A model generated the notes under the pieces. That model searched no databases and was not told the origin of the DNA. It was given only the letters and a program-made list of their open reading frames with translations. Source: Agarophyton chilense (lineage: Eukaryota; Rhodophyta; Florideophyceae; Gracilariales; Gracilariaceae). From it: a stretch of 64,000 bases of DNA. Location: positions 1 through 64,000 of the forward strand of contig JARGXX010000003.1 of assembly GCA_030374765.1 (NCBI GenBank), written 5' to 3'. A program made the translations under genes and the position numbers. Below are positions 53,815 through 64,000 of the stretch, one piece after another (position 1 is the stretch's first letter; every line of letters starts with the position of its first letter).

Positions 53815-54413
53815 TGTCAATATACTACACTGACCCTGTAGGTGATGGATGCGAGGGATCATCGGCCATGCCGCTCCGGGCGAGCTACCATCTAGGTGTT
53901 TTCAGCCACGTGTAGTGTTGACATGTCCCTTCTGGTTGAGTGATTGCTAGTAATTGTAATTGTAATTATATTTATTTTAGTACAGTAGTGCAGTGGCCAC
54001 CTGGCACTGTAGCCAGTGCTGACCAGGTCTCTGACACTAGATCAGAGACCGTGCCTTGCTGGCACCTCCCGGGTGATCTGGGGAGTGCAGTCCACTGCAC
54101 ATAGGGAACTGTACCTCCCCCATCCTAATCTGATAAAGACAGGCATCACTTGGGTCGCGACTATACCTTTTGGTTCATTGTTTCTCAACTACCACACAGG
54201 CTTTCCCGCGCGTCGACGCCTACCATCGTGCACCTACCCGGTATAGGCTAGTTGCCCCGCCGTTTGCCCCTGCAGGTTTTCATGGTGCCCTGTTACCATC
54301 GAGGTTTACTACGTCTACCTTCTAAGGTTGAGCTTCAACACGCTCCCTACCGTTGAGCGTCACTACGCTCCCGAGACAAGACACTAGCATACCCCACAGG
54401 TGATTGTACGACA
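53815..54413 (+). repeat. Gypsy-E2 5' LTR (599 bp)
   Basis: TGTCAATATAC ... GTACGACA with short inverted termini (TGTC/GACA); the primer-binding site follows after 3 bp. Confidence 0.88.
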
Positions 54414-54416
54414 TTT

Positions 54417-54432
54417 TGGTCTCCCGACTTAG
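54417..54432 (+). other. Gypsy-E2 primer-binding site
   Basis: TGGTCTCCCGACTTAG, identical to the Gypsy-D site at 41866-41881 (minus strand), so both families use the same tRNA 3' end, tRNA-Tyr-like by its GGGAGACCA terminus. Confidence 0.8.
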
Positions 54433-54560
54433 AAAGTATTTTTAGATTTCGTCGTACCTTCACGGTTCACACGAGATTCCGAGAAGGATTGGACGCTCGT
54501 ACACCTAGTTGGTTTCAGGAAATCCCGCAAAGCAATACAGGATACCACTATTGGTCACAA

Positions 54561-56770
54561 ATGGAACGACCTAAAAGGAATACGCGTGGTGCGAGCGCCC
54601 CGCCAAGCCATAAAGGTCCTAAAGGAGCCCCATCGGCTCAATTGATTCTGGAAAACCCTGAGGAGCTGCTCCAACACCCTCGGGACAAAACCGTAAAGGT
54701 ACATGGTCCGCCGCCTATGGCAACGGAATCTCAGAGGGAATTACCAATTGAGGTTGCAGCGGAGGAGCTATGGCCTCAGCTCGAAGAGCGAGCGAAAGCG
54801 CTCGTCACGCTCGCGGTCGAGGATGTATTAACCTTAAAGGAGAGGTCGGATACCCAGATGGTTCCGCCCTCAATGGACGTCGATGCATTTACCCGTATTG
54901 TGGTTGAACGAGCAGCTTAAGAGCTGTCGGAGAGGATACCTGAAATGGTGAAACAGTATCTCTCTACAGATGCTAGGGAGCATGTTTACCGCGCTGGGCA
55001 GGACCTTCGGGTTTCCGAGGGATTCGCAGAATCCCGACCTACACAGGTGAACATCGCAAAGCGCATACCACAAGGGTTCCGAATGGGTCATTCCAACCAT
55101 TCCAAACACTTACCTACTGATAGTGAGTACCTACAAGGTCCAAGGCAGACTCAGGAGGTCCCGGGGAAGGTAGATCCTCAAGACATTTATCTGCCACCAA
55201 TTACTGGTTTCGTTTAAAAGGATACCTATGGAGGTGGTCCCAAGGACGATTTGTCTGACTCGTTGGATGAGCGACGAAGAAACCGAAAAGGGACGAAGCG
55301 GAGGACGAAGAGGGGAAAGAATCGAGAGGATGATTCAGACCCCAAATCGTCAGACTCCAGTTCCGATACGAGTTCATCGTCGGATGATGACCGTAAAGGT
55401 AAGAAGAAGAAGAAACCCAACAGGTCGACGAAGAAGTCGTCGAAAAAGACCTGAAATGGTAAAAAGCGATACAATGAGTCGCCCGACTCTGAGTCGGACA
55501 CTGAAATGGACCTGAAGGTGCACCAACCGTTGAACGATATGTTCACCAAAGCGGTTGATTGCAGGACTTACCGGTTGATCAACAAGTCTTCTGAATACAC
55601 TCAAGAGGTCGTTCAGAAGATTACTAAGCAACAAAAGAAGCTCAGCTTCAAAATGGGTGACACAACCTTCACAGGTACGGATCCTATAGCGGTGATTGAG
55701 TTTCTACAGAAGTTCAAGATTGCATGTGACCAAAATGGTATTTCCGAAGGCGCGGCTATGTGACTATTCTAGTTTTACCTTAAAGTAAAAGCATAGTACT
55801 TGCTGCAGGGTAGGCTCCGCGGCAATACCTTAGCGATGGATGAGGATGGCACGGAGATGTTAGAGTCATACCCACGGGTGGTCATTTTCCTTTTGGAAAC
55901 ATACGCCACCGATGAGGTTATCCAAGAGGCTTACTCGGAAGTCCTCGCTTACCATCAAAGGTCTGGGCAAACGGAATCGGATTTTTCGCTCTCGCTTTGG
56001 AATCTGGCAACCCGTTGTGGTAATGTGTTCAATGCCTCTAGGTTAAAGTCGCTATTTGCCGACAATGTCGAAAAAGCGATCCGTTCCCAGGTACGCAATT
56101 ACCTGGCCACTAACCGAAAGGTAGACTACAATGGGCTGGCTCGATACTCTCAGGGCCTTGGAGATACCCTTCGGATGGGAAAAAGACCAGGCGTGCCTCC
56201 AACCTCGAAGGATAAACCGAAAAGGTCGGTCTTGTAAATTGAAAATACCACAACCTCAGAGGGTAGCTCGCAACTCAAAATACCTACAGGGACCGCTGTC
56301 CACTTGGTAGCGAACCATGGGCGGTTCTCGAAACCTTCGACGGTAGGAAATTGGTCGTCAACGCGTATACCACACTGAGTACAATCACCGCCAAGTGCGG
56401 TGATATCGCATAAAATGCAGGGAGAAAACTCCCATAACTCCCCACCCACATCCTACGCCACTGCTCTACCAACCAGGTTTCGAGGCCCCCCTCAATGGTA
56501 ACGCGAGACCCCCAAACTGGAGGCCTCGTTTGCTGGTTCTGTCTCGCGACAGACCATTTGGCAAACAATTGCGCTAAGTTACCTCCAGGGGTGAGAGACC
56601 AGTTGATTCAGGCTCGCATGCAGAATCACCAACGCCTCTATGGGTCTTCAACGCAAGCACCAAATAGGTTCCAACCCCGTACACCGGTACAGGTCAATAA
56701 CATCGAGGAAACACCAAACTTGGACTCAACCTTTCCCGTACAGGAAGAAAACACCGAATGGTTGGCGTAA
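54561..56770 (+). pseudogene. Gypsy-E2 Gag with in-frame stops
   Basis: Start MERPKRNTRG at 54561. The frame is held to about 56237 but interrupted by stops at 54918 (TAA), 55215 (TAA), 55452 (TGA), around 55761 and 56235. It includes a highly charged Lys/Asp/Ser region (55251-55450) and capsid-like TTFTGTDPIAVIEFLQKF (55660-55715), paralleling Gypsy-D Gag. A CCHC knuckle (CWFCLATDHLANNC) lies in a shifted frame at 56495-56770. The stop at 55452 falls inside an ACCTGAAATGGT motif. Confidence 0.82.
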
Positions 56771-56895
56771 TGGCCGAACCCAACCTGCAATTGGAAGGCC
56801 AATCGATACCCAAAACCTTGAAGGTGGAAGAGAACACGTCACAACCAGTTGCGGTTTGTCATATGAAGTACAATAACTATAAAGTACGTGCTTGA

Positions 56896-58974
56896 ATGTA
56901 TTTCTCCCATCGCCTTGCGGTTCCGGTCACCTGCGTGTTGGATACAGGGGCCTGCCCAAACGTTCTGAACTCCCGCGTCATACCTGAGGCGGTACTTCGG
57001 AACTTAAGCCGACCTCCCGACAACAACTCGCTGGTGGATGCAAATGAGCGCCCATTAAACCTTAGAGGTATGCTCACCACTGTGGTGCAGCTCGGACACC
57101 TCAAGGTAAGACTGTAATTCTTTGTGGACGACCGGCTACCAACAGACTGCCTACTAGGTACGAACTACATTGACAGACATGTCAAAGCAATCCTTCCTGG
57201 TTCCCGTACCGTCGCCCTACGTCACGGGGGACGAATTGCCATTTTAGGTAATACGGGAACCAAACGGGGATGGTTTGTCAAAACGAAAAAGACGATATCC
57301 ACCGAAACGGTCTCCAACAAAGTGCGCATTACCAAACAGGTTTTTATCCCGCCAATGCACCAAATATTGGTACAGGTGTCGTGTGCGACCCCCGGGCTGG
57401 CCATACTACAAAACCATCCGAGGTTAGCACATCGACACCTCACCTTGATGGCCAATGGGATTGTCGACAACATCCTTATTCAACCCCTTAAGGTGTGTCT
57501 CAGCAACTTCAGGAGTCATGACGTAAAGTTGCCGAAAAATACCAATGTTTGCATCGCACTACCGGCACCACAAGGGGTCTTCACCGTAGCTCACACTGAT
57601 CTCGGCGAGGTCGCCTTCGATAAGGAAGGGGGGTGCGCAAATGCGTCCACAACCACAAAGGTATTGATAAATATCAACTTGTAATCAAAGGTAACGGATA
57701 AGGCAGCGGTAGACAAAGAAGAGAAACCGAACCCTGAGAGGCAATGGCAAGATACAGTCCAGATCGGTGAAGAAAACGGCCAACTGCAGGGCCGTATTAT
57801 CGACCTTCTGGACGAGTTCAAAACCATGTGGTCAGGCCATCTGGGCCAAATTAAGGCCACACAGCATCGCATCGAGCTCCTCAGTGACTCGAAGCCGATT
57901 TAACAGCAACCATACCGAGCAGGTCCGAAGGCAAGAGAGATAGAACTCAAAACAGTGGAGCGAATGCTCCAAGAAGGAGTACTTGAACCAGCCCACTCAG
58001 ATTGGGCTAGTCCCATGATTCTGGTTCAGAAGAAAGGGAATAACCGTATGACGTTTTGTGTGGAATACAGGAGGCTCAATAGCGTGACCATCAGGGATTC
58101 GTACCCGATACCTAGAATGGATGGGTATATCGACTCCTTGGGAGATGCGCAGATATTTACCACGTTGGATGCCAATTGTGGTTATTGGCAGGTACCCGTA
58201 GGTGAGGAAGATCTACACAAAACGACCTTCAAGTGCCATGCAGGTTTGTTTCGCTTCACGCGGATGCCTTTCGGGTTACGCAATGCTCCAGCCACCTTTC
58301 AAAGGGCGCTGGACATCATCCTTTCGAAGGTTAAATGGACAACCGCCTGGGTATACATCGATGATGCAATCATCTATACCAGAACGGTTGAATACCTGGG
58401 TCACATCATAGGCCCTGGTACCCTAGAGGTTGCGCCAAGCAACATTAGAGCCGTGCAGGAGGTCAAGTTGCCACGATCCCAGACAGACGTACGATCCTTT
58501 ACAGGTTTATGTGACGTCTATCGTCGCTTCGTGAAGAGATTCGCGAAAATAGCGGCTCCCCTCAACAAAAAGCTGCAGAAAGGTGAACCTAAACGGTTTG
58601 AGAATCTATGGAACGACGAAATGGACACCTTTGAGGAATTGAAATGAGCGCTGTTGTCGCCGCCAATCTTAGCGTTTCCGAAAACAGGTCTACCCTACAC
58701 GCTGGATACAGATGCATCCCATGCCCAAATTGGTTGTTGTCTCATGCAGGAGCCGCACAACGGAGACAAATTACCTATAGGATACTGGAGCCGCGCTATG
58801 AATGAGGCGGAGCAGAACTACACGGTAACCGAGAAAGAATGTCTAGCAGTAGTGTGGGGCATGTTGATGCTCCGTCCATACCTTTATGGTGAGCGCTTTA
58901 CGTTGCACACGGACCACGACGCCTTTAGGTGGATCCTCGGACACGAAGATGCGTCTGGTAGACTTGCCCGTTGA
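56896..58974 (+). pseudogene. Gypsy-E2 protease, RT and RNase H
   Basis: Protease CVLDTGACPNVLNS; RT with VERMLQEGVLEPAHSDWASP, YRRLNSVTIRDSYPIPRMD, MPFGLRNAPATFQR and YIDD; RNase H TLDTDASHAQIGC. Stops, all in one frame: about 57115 (TAA), 57682 (TAA), 57901 (TAA), 58645 (TGA) and 58972 (TGA). About 37 residues are missing from RT after YIDDAIIY. The last two stops and the RT deletion are shared with Gypsy-E1. Confidence 0.87.
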
Positions 58975-60924
58975 AGGTTGAGACTGTCGGAGTTTGAATA
59001 CAACGTACAGTACCGTCCAGGTATCAAGCACAAAATAGCTGACGCTATGTCACGCTTAAACACCTCCGGGTTAGAGACAGAACCGGCGGACGATGATATC
59101 CCTTGCTTTTTGGTGTCATCAAACCAAAATGGTACCGGCGAACACCTAGAAGGATGTTGGGACTTACCTGAAGAAGGTGCTTTGCAGAACACCGACATGG
59201 CAACGCAGATACTCACCCTAGAGGAAACGAACGTCATGCCCGTAACCCGAGAAAATTTTCTACGAGAACAGGCCCAGGATGCGTACTGCAGAACCCTTGC
59301 TGTCCAAATGGGTTTCAAAGGATCAAAATTCGATGTAGACCACTATGGGTACATCGTGAGAAGGTCAACCTTGGATGGTAGCCTTCAAAAGGTGGTTCCA
59401 AAGACGCCTCGCCCGAGAGTCTCGTATCTCACACACTACCCGCGACTATCGGGACACCCCGGTGCCACCAGGATGTACTACACCTTGAGGCAACAGTTCT
59501 ACTGGCCTCATATGGCCCATGATGTCTATACTTTTGTAGGTCAATGCGAATCGTGTCTTCGTACCCGCGGTGGTATCCGAAAACATCCAAAATACCTCAA
59601 GCTGTTTCCAGCAGCGGGTCCGCTGGGGTTGATTGCGATAGACCTTCTAGGACCACTTCCAAAGACCAAGAACTGGTATCAGCAAATTCCAGTGATCACC
59701 GACAGGTTCTCGAAGCTCACGAGAGCGATACCTTTAATAGAGACGAAGTCAACCACGCTGGCGATCGCGTTCCTCAGCAATTGGGTCTACACGTATGGTG
59801 CAACACTGTACCTACTTACCGATAATGGTTCAAACTTGGCATCGAAGTTCTTTGAAGCAGTCTATAACCTCTTGGGTATCAAGCACTATTTCACTACGGC
59901 CTACCACCCGCAGACGAACAGACAGGTCGAGCGCTTTAACCATACATTGGTATCAAGGCTACGACACTATACGGAAGAGCACCAAACTGGGTGGGATGAG
60001 CTGGTGCAACCGGTCATCTACTCCTATAACCTTCAGGTACATCGGTCAACGCAGAACACTCCCTTTGATTTGGTTCTTTCGCGAGACCCCCCAATTATCA
60101 TAGTGCAGGGAGATCATACCACCAGCACTGCAGCTGGCGCACTGACCCCTGCCCAGGTTAAGCGGAGTACCCTTGTGAGATTGAGGAGGGCTCTCAAACA
60201 TGCAGAGAGCCGCCTCACTGCAGCCCAGAAGCGGTACAAGGCCGACTACGACCGTACGGTAACCAAAGTGGTATCTGTATCGTCGCGACAATATGTCTAC
60301 ATAGACAACCCGCCTTCAGGTAAAAGACCACGACCCGGTGATGAAGCGGACGAAGAAGCTATTGATAGAGATATCAATTCGAAGCTTCTACCCAAATCAT
60401 GGGGACCTCATAAGGTATTGAACGCATCAGACCACACCGTTACGGTTGACCATAACGGAATACCGAATACGATATCAATTGACCGAATTACGGTAGCACC
60501 TGAAACGGTTCAACATCGCATGGAGGTGGACACCTCAGCTCGGGAGCCCAGAGCTGTAGCCCTGCGTAGTCGACCCTCGGGGGACCCCACCCCAATTGAG
60601 GGGAACGATGACCTACCAAGGGATGATCTGGATTACAAACCTCTAACAGGGACGGAAATTCAACCTCAAACGGTATCAGCGGGAGCTCACGACCCGATTC
60701 CCACACACGAAACTCCCAACTCGGAGCATATGAACCCTCAAGGTGGCGTTCCTCCGAAAGATCAGGACCAAACCTCCGAGGAATTTTCCAGTGACTGTCT
60801 TTTGGGCCACACGAGAACCTACAATGGTCTGAAGTACACCGTCAGATGGTACGGCTGGGGCTCAAAAGGGGATCCCCTCGAAACCCCAGCCGCAATACCC
60901 CCACACTTCCGTATCAGGTATTAG
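58975..60924 (+). CDS. Gypsy-E2 integrase with chromodomain (open 648-codon stretch of pol)
   Basis: Uninterrupted from the last upstream stop to TAG at 60922-60924; no ATG start is evident, so it is the 3' part of pol and not a separate gene. It includes the RNase H end (RLRLSEFEYNVQYRPGIKHK), the integrase zinc arm (HPGATR ... QCESC), catalytic core (AIDLLGPLP, LLTDNGSNLASKF, RQVERFNHT) and a terminal chromodomain-like segment (GLKYTVRWYGWGSKGDPLE). The protein sequence appears identical to the Gypsy-E1 copy, with a single base difference noticed (near 60079). It is intact enough to encode integrase if translated. Confidence 0.88.
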   Translation, partial: RLRLSEFEYNVQYRPGIKHKIADAMSRLNTSGLETEPADDDIPCFLVSSNQNGTGEHLEGCWDLPEEGALQNTDMATQILTLEETNVMPVTRENFLREQAQDAYCRTLAVQMGFKGSKFDVDHYGYIVRRSTLDGSLQKVVPKTPRPRVSYLTHYPRLSGHPGATRMYYTLRQQFYWPHMAHDVYTFVGQCESCLRTRGGIRKHPKYLKLFPAAGPLGLIAIDLLGPLPKTKNWYQQIPVITDRFSKLTRAIPLIETKSTTLAIAFLSNWVYTYGATLYLLTDNGSNLASKFFEAVYNLLGIKHYFTTAYHPQTNRQVERFNHTLVSRLRHYTEEHQTGWDELVQPVIYSYNLQVHRSTQNTPFDLVLSRDPPIIIVQGDHTTSTAAGALTPAQVKRSTLVRLRRALKHAESRLTAAQKRYKADYDRTVTKVVSVSSRQYVYIDNPPSGKRPRPGDEADEEAIDRDINSKLLPKSWGPHKVLNASDHTVTVDHNGIPNTISIDRITVAPETVQHRMEVDTSAREPRAVALRSRPSGDPTPIEGNDDLPRDDLDYKPLTGTEIQPQTVSAGAHDPIPTHETPNSEHMNPQGGVPPKDQDQTSEEFSSDCLLGHTRTYNGLKYTVRWYGWGSKGDPLETPAAIPPHFRIRY

Positions 60925-61108
60925 CGCCGTGGCAAGGAGCCGATGCCTGCAGACGGCTAACCTTAGACCTTCGTGGTACTCAGGCCTAAGGAAGGGGGAG
61001 AAGATACGTCGTTTTCCGCTGAAGGTGGACGCATATGCGTCAGATTGCCTACAACGAAGGACACGAAAGAACAACCGGATGGAACAGTAGAAGAGACAAA
61101 AATTTACT
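60925..61108. other. Convergent intergenic spacer of Gypsy-E2
   Basis: Mirror image of 50300-50483, nearly identical. No gene. Confidence 0.55.
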
Positions 61109-63427
61109 CTAAGAAGGCCCTGTCGGTTTAGGAGCAATGGAATTAGGAATACACGGGTTATTGACTACCCACGGAGGAAAACCCGCGGAAATGCTAGGAG
61201 CTATCGACCTAAGAGGTAGCGAAGGAGCGGTAGCCCCGCCACTGGGCAGAAGAGTCGAAACCAAAGGAGGATGAACGAACGGAACCGCCGGAGCAGGTTG
61301 CAAAACCGCAGGGTTCAAGTTTGCACCTAGAAGGGGATCCGTCAAAGGATCAGATTGCGCCGCAGCAAACACGCTTGCCAGATAGGCAACCTGACGGGTG
61401 GCCAGTTGGTACATGTCCAACTGGAACTGATTCCGGAACTCACCAAGTTGGTTCAACGCCTTCATGTATTGCGCATGGCGCGGCAGCAAACCTTCAAGGA
61501 GCGTCAATGCAGCGACCCCGGAGGTAGGCGCAGCCCTCTGAAAGTTGGTGACGCAACACTGGCGAATTCGAACCAGCAAACCGACCACGGCCGGAGAATC
61601 CGCCATAGTTTTAGGCGGAGGCCGAGCAATACCCGCCAACAGAGGTCGAGCCGGACCAGCAACCCACGAGGAGCTCGGTTGAGTAGGAGTCACACCCGTA
61701 GGGATAGGCGACTTACGACCTTGACGTAACGGCTCGGACGGGAAGGGACCAGCATACCGACCAACTAGTGTCTCCACAGTACCGTGATAAGGTTCGGGGC
61801 TCGCGGGAGCTCCATAAACAGGAGGCTCCCCGGGATAGTATTGGGCGTGGCGAGGCACAATCTCCCAAGTTGCGGGATCGAAAGCCTCCCAACCTTGATG
61901 GGAATCCCAGTGGTAATTCTTGCTCTGCTCGAGATACGAGTCCAAATCCTTCACGGTATAATCGGTCCCCTCCACGATGTTCTCGTAACCAAATCGGGAA
62001 ATATCCTGGGCAACCCTTGGAGGTATTAAGAAGATGCGACCTACAGGTTGAACACCATCTCGGTATACGTCAGAGTCGGGATTGCGACAATCCCAATCGA
62101 TACCGTAACGGGCGGCCTCCAGAGCCGGGATGGCAACCAACACGCTCCACTCCGAAAGGGCAATCGACCAAATGAGGTAGTACCGCTCTAGGTTCCGGGA
62201 AATCTGACTCCCGAAGTACGCCAAAACTGGCGGAGTGGGCACGCTCAGTGATAACGGAACCTCATAGAACTCCCACCACTCTGGTCGAAGCACGTACCAA
62301 TCGCGTCTGTCCTTCGTAGGTTGTGAGAAGTACTAGACGTTTTGAAACATATGCATAACGTGAGTGTAAGAGTTGCGAGTGCGAACGCGACTCTCCGTCG
62401 CTGCATCCTCGCCCCACCTACTACGTTCAGCCCAATTGACAGTGGTGAAAGGCAGATTCAGGGAAACAAAGTCAGGTGAAACCGGAACGTAAGTCTCCGG
62501 AATAGACGGGTACTGGCACACTTGCACCACCAGTCGACGGAAATAATCCAGCTCCGGTTCGATGCGCACATACGGCAAGTCGCTCGGATATATCGGCGGT
62601 ATGAAATACCTCAAAGGTGTATGACGCTGTCGACTCCGGAAACATTCCAGTCGACCCTGACGAGGTTGAGACTCTTGGTCCCTTTTCTTCAAGAGCAAGG
62701 GAACGGAGCGAAGGAGCTCGCAGTCCCAACGGGACAAACCCAAGTAGGTATCCAAGTGTGGTCTGGTAAGAGCTGCCGGCAACGACGAACTCCATACCGC
62801 CACAGGCCAATCGTGCTTCAACAAGTCATTGTTCGTCACCTGGTCGAAGGTAATACCAAAAGGTCCATACTGACTCGTCGTCCGGTTCGCCGCACCAAAC
62901 GCGAGATTGTGAGCCCAATTGGTATGGGTCGTCGAAGGAAGTCCACCACTGCCTTGGTACGGGTCAGCCGGAGTCCCAAGGGAGAACTGAGTCGCAGGGA
63001 CAGGCACACTGCGAAACCCAATGTTGGTAGGCGTTTGCAAAGTCGAGCGAGTCACCCTCTTGGTAATACCACCGCGTCCATGGCCACGAGATGGGCCGCT
63101 ACCTGAAATGGTTGGGAAGGCCGTAGCTGGACCCGACAAACGAGGTGATGACTCGACCTCCACCGCCGCGGTGAACACCAGCGGGCATTCATCCTTCTGA
63201 AGTAGAGCCTCCTCGGTCCGTTCTGAGGAGACGGCCAACGGATCCAGCCTTTCCGGTAGTACTGACACTGCCCTTTCGGGTACAACAGTGGCCGGCGTGC
63301 GGTCGCGAGCGGGTCCAGACCTTTGAGGTATCGTGGAACGGGACCAATCCGACCTTAAAGGCATAACTGCAGCGGTATCAATCCCCTCAGAATCTCCGAC
63401 TTCTTCAACCTCAATGGTAACCGGCAT
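61109..63427 (-). pseudogene. Gypsy-E2 antisense protein gene with one nonsense codon
   Basis: Same frame as 47981-50299 read on the minus strand, starting MPVTIEVEEVGDSEG at 63427. A TAG replaces a glutamate codon (QNV*YFSQP, about 62333), otherwise the frame is open to 61109. In the C-terminal 394 residues about 14 differ from the Gypsy-E1 protein (for example H/P, V/G, M/I), far more than in adjacent pol. The upstream ATGs of E1 (47789 and 47834) are lost here. Confidence 0.75.
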
Positions 63428-64000
63428 CTCACGTCTCTCGAGCGCTGGTGCTGCTTTTGGGGACAACCCACCCTTTCGAGCCATCGATGACGAAACCACG
63501 ATGCAGCGCAAGGTGCACCGACGTGGTACCGAATGGGTTCGAACGCGTGCGCGGAGGTGGCGCGATTTTGTAATTACCTTAAGGGTAAAACGGAATGCAA
63601 AACCGGAAAAAGGTCGCGTAATTACCGACGGGGCCGCTCAACACCAATAAGGTCTCACAACCGGAAGCTTCCACCACGGACCCAGACCAACATCTCAATG
63701 GTCGTATCGACGCAGGTTCAGGCCCCACCGGCGCCACGAGTCAATCCTTACAAGGTATACGAAACCTGAAAGGTCGGGAAGCCAGGAAACCTTCAGGGAA
63801 AAGCCGGACAGTATGGGTACGGTCGCGACGCCGCCAGTTAAGGGAAGTACTACCTGAAGGGTTTTCGAGCCGTGGGAACGACCAGGCGGGTCGGCGCTGC
63901 GCAGGGACCTAGGAGGGGAATGAAGTTGGAGTAACCGGGAAGGATGCGATACCAACTTGGTTAGACAGTGGTCGATGCGGAAGCAGAATCACAAGCAAGC
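63428..64000 (-). other. 5' region of Gypsy-E2 antisense gene, to window end
   Basis: Homologous to 47400-47980 of Gypsy-E1. The antisense frame remains open upstream of 63427 for some distance without ATG. No other gene. The 3' LTR of Gypsy-E2 is not reached. Confidence 0.5.

Larger units (their letters stand above)
46513..64000. repeat. Dispersed short palindromes ACC-N4-6-GGT throughout Gypsy-E
   Basis: Short imperfect palindromes, typically ACCTNNNAGGT, recur every 60-130 bp in both Gypsy-E copies, in LTR, gag, pol, antisense gene and spacers. Examples: 47629-47640, 47705-47716, 48086-48096, 48791-48801, 54690-54700, 54938-54949, 55449-55460. In 54.5-57.7 kb I count at least 25 by eye, against roughly three expected by chance for four spacings at even base composition. 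The same 12-mer ACCTGAAATGGT is read as IPEMV in one place and KT*NG in another, so the signal is not a protein repeat. Stretches of Copia-A and Copia-B that I scanned showed almost none. Confidence 0.7.
53815..64000 (+). mobile_element. Gypsy-E2, Ty3/gypsy element with antisense gene (3' LTR beyond window)
   Basis: Plus strand: LTR 53815-54413, primer-binding site, Gag (54561-56770), protease-RT-RNase H (56896-58974), integrase-chromodomain (58975-60924), antisense frame (63427-61109). By comparison with Gypsy-E1 the 3' LTR should start about 0.2-0.3 kb past the window. Multiple nonsense codons in gag and pol make it non-autonomous. Confidence 0.88.

Noticed and set aside
11809-58977. Variant genetic code, because many frames are interrupted only by stop codons
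   Set aside because: Where paralogues allow comparison, the stops replace different residues: TGA at Trp, Gly and probably Arg positions; TAA at Glu; TAG at Trp, Tyr and Glu. No single reassignment fits, and Copia-A2 is fully open with a standard code.
33682-58977. RIP-type (C to T) mutation as the cause of the nonsense codons
   Set aside because: The inferred changes in Copia-C include G to T and C to G as well as transitions, and Copia-A1 and A2 are nearly identical repeats without such damage.
1-64000. Host tRNA, rRNA or other structural RNA genes
   Set aside because: No tRNA cloverleaf or rRNA signature was found by reading. The tRNA-like matches are primer-binding sites at LTR borders.

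Overview
The window is a eukaryotic repeat island. Nearly every base belongs to LTR retrotransposons (Ty1/copia and Ty3/gypsy), to two copies of a Plavaka-like (CACTA-group) DNA transposon, or to nested and rearranged pieces of these. No intact host gene is visible. The one recognisable host-derived piece is a decayed fragment of the RNA polymerase II largest subunit (RPB1) at 17701-18165. Chromodomain-type gypsy elements, initiator-tRNA-primed copia elements and the lack of obvious introns point to a fungus, red alga or similar compact eukaryote. I cannot place it further from sequence alone.

Layout. 1-93: end of an inverted Copia-B LTR. 94-4977: Copia-A1, whose gag start is replaced by that LTR. 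4980-5177: an inverted scrap of Copia-A pol. 5178-11732: Copia-A2, full length and apparently intact (673-bp LTRs, one 1433-aa polyprotein). 11733-11922: an inverted piece of Copia-A LTR. 11923-17698: a Copia-B complex, made of a damaged pol split by a solo LTR with a 5-bp target duplication, then LTR and leader pieces facing each other. 17701-19763: the RPB1 remnant and unassigned, partly open sequence.

19764-42056: Gypsy-D (minus strand), an old element later invaded by a Plavaka-like transposon (24943-29746, probable 4-bp duplication ACGT), a solo Copia-C LTR (30304-30990, duplication GAAAG) and a full-length but dead Copia-C (32969-39566, duplication GGGGT). 42057-45500: a second, degraded Plavaka-like transposon. 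45517-46233: a lone Gypsy-D-like LTR. 46513-53381 (minus) and 53815-64000 (plus): two Gypsy-E copies facing each other, forming an inverted repeat with arms of about 6 kb.

Two observations stand out. First, both gypsy families carry a long reading frame on the strand opposite to pol, between pol and the 3' LTR and convergent with pol. The encoded proteins of D and E are related to each other and I recognise no known domain in them. Second, Gypsy-E, but not the other families, is studded over its whole length (LTR, gag, pol and antisense gene) with short imperfect palindromes of the form ACC-N4-6-GGT. They lie in all reading frames, which suggests a nucleic-acid-level signal and not a protein repeat. 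Other points of interest are copia primer-binding sites that match the anticodon arm of initiator tRNA (half-tRNA priming), repeated junctions in which an LTR terminus abuts inverted sequence of its own family (autointegration-like), and a cluster of near-perfect hairpins built on CTGTCGGCCGACAG inside the first Plavaka-like element.
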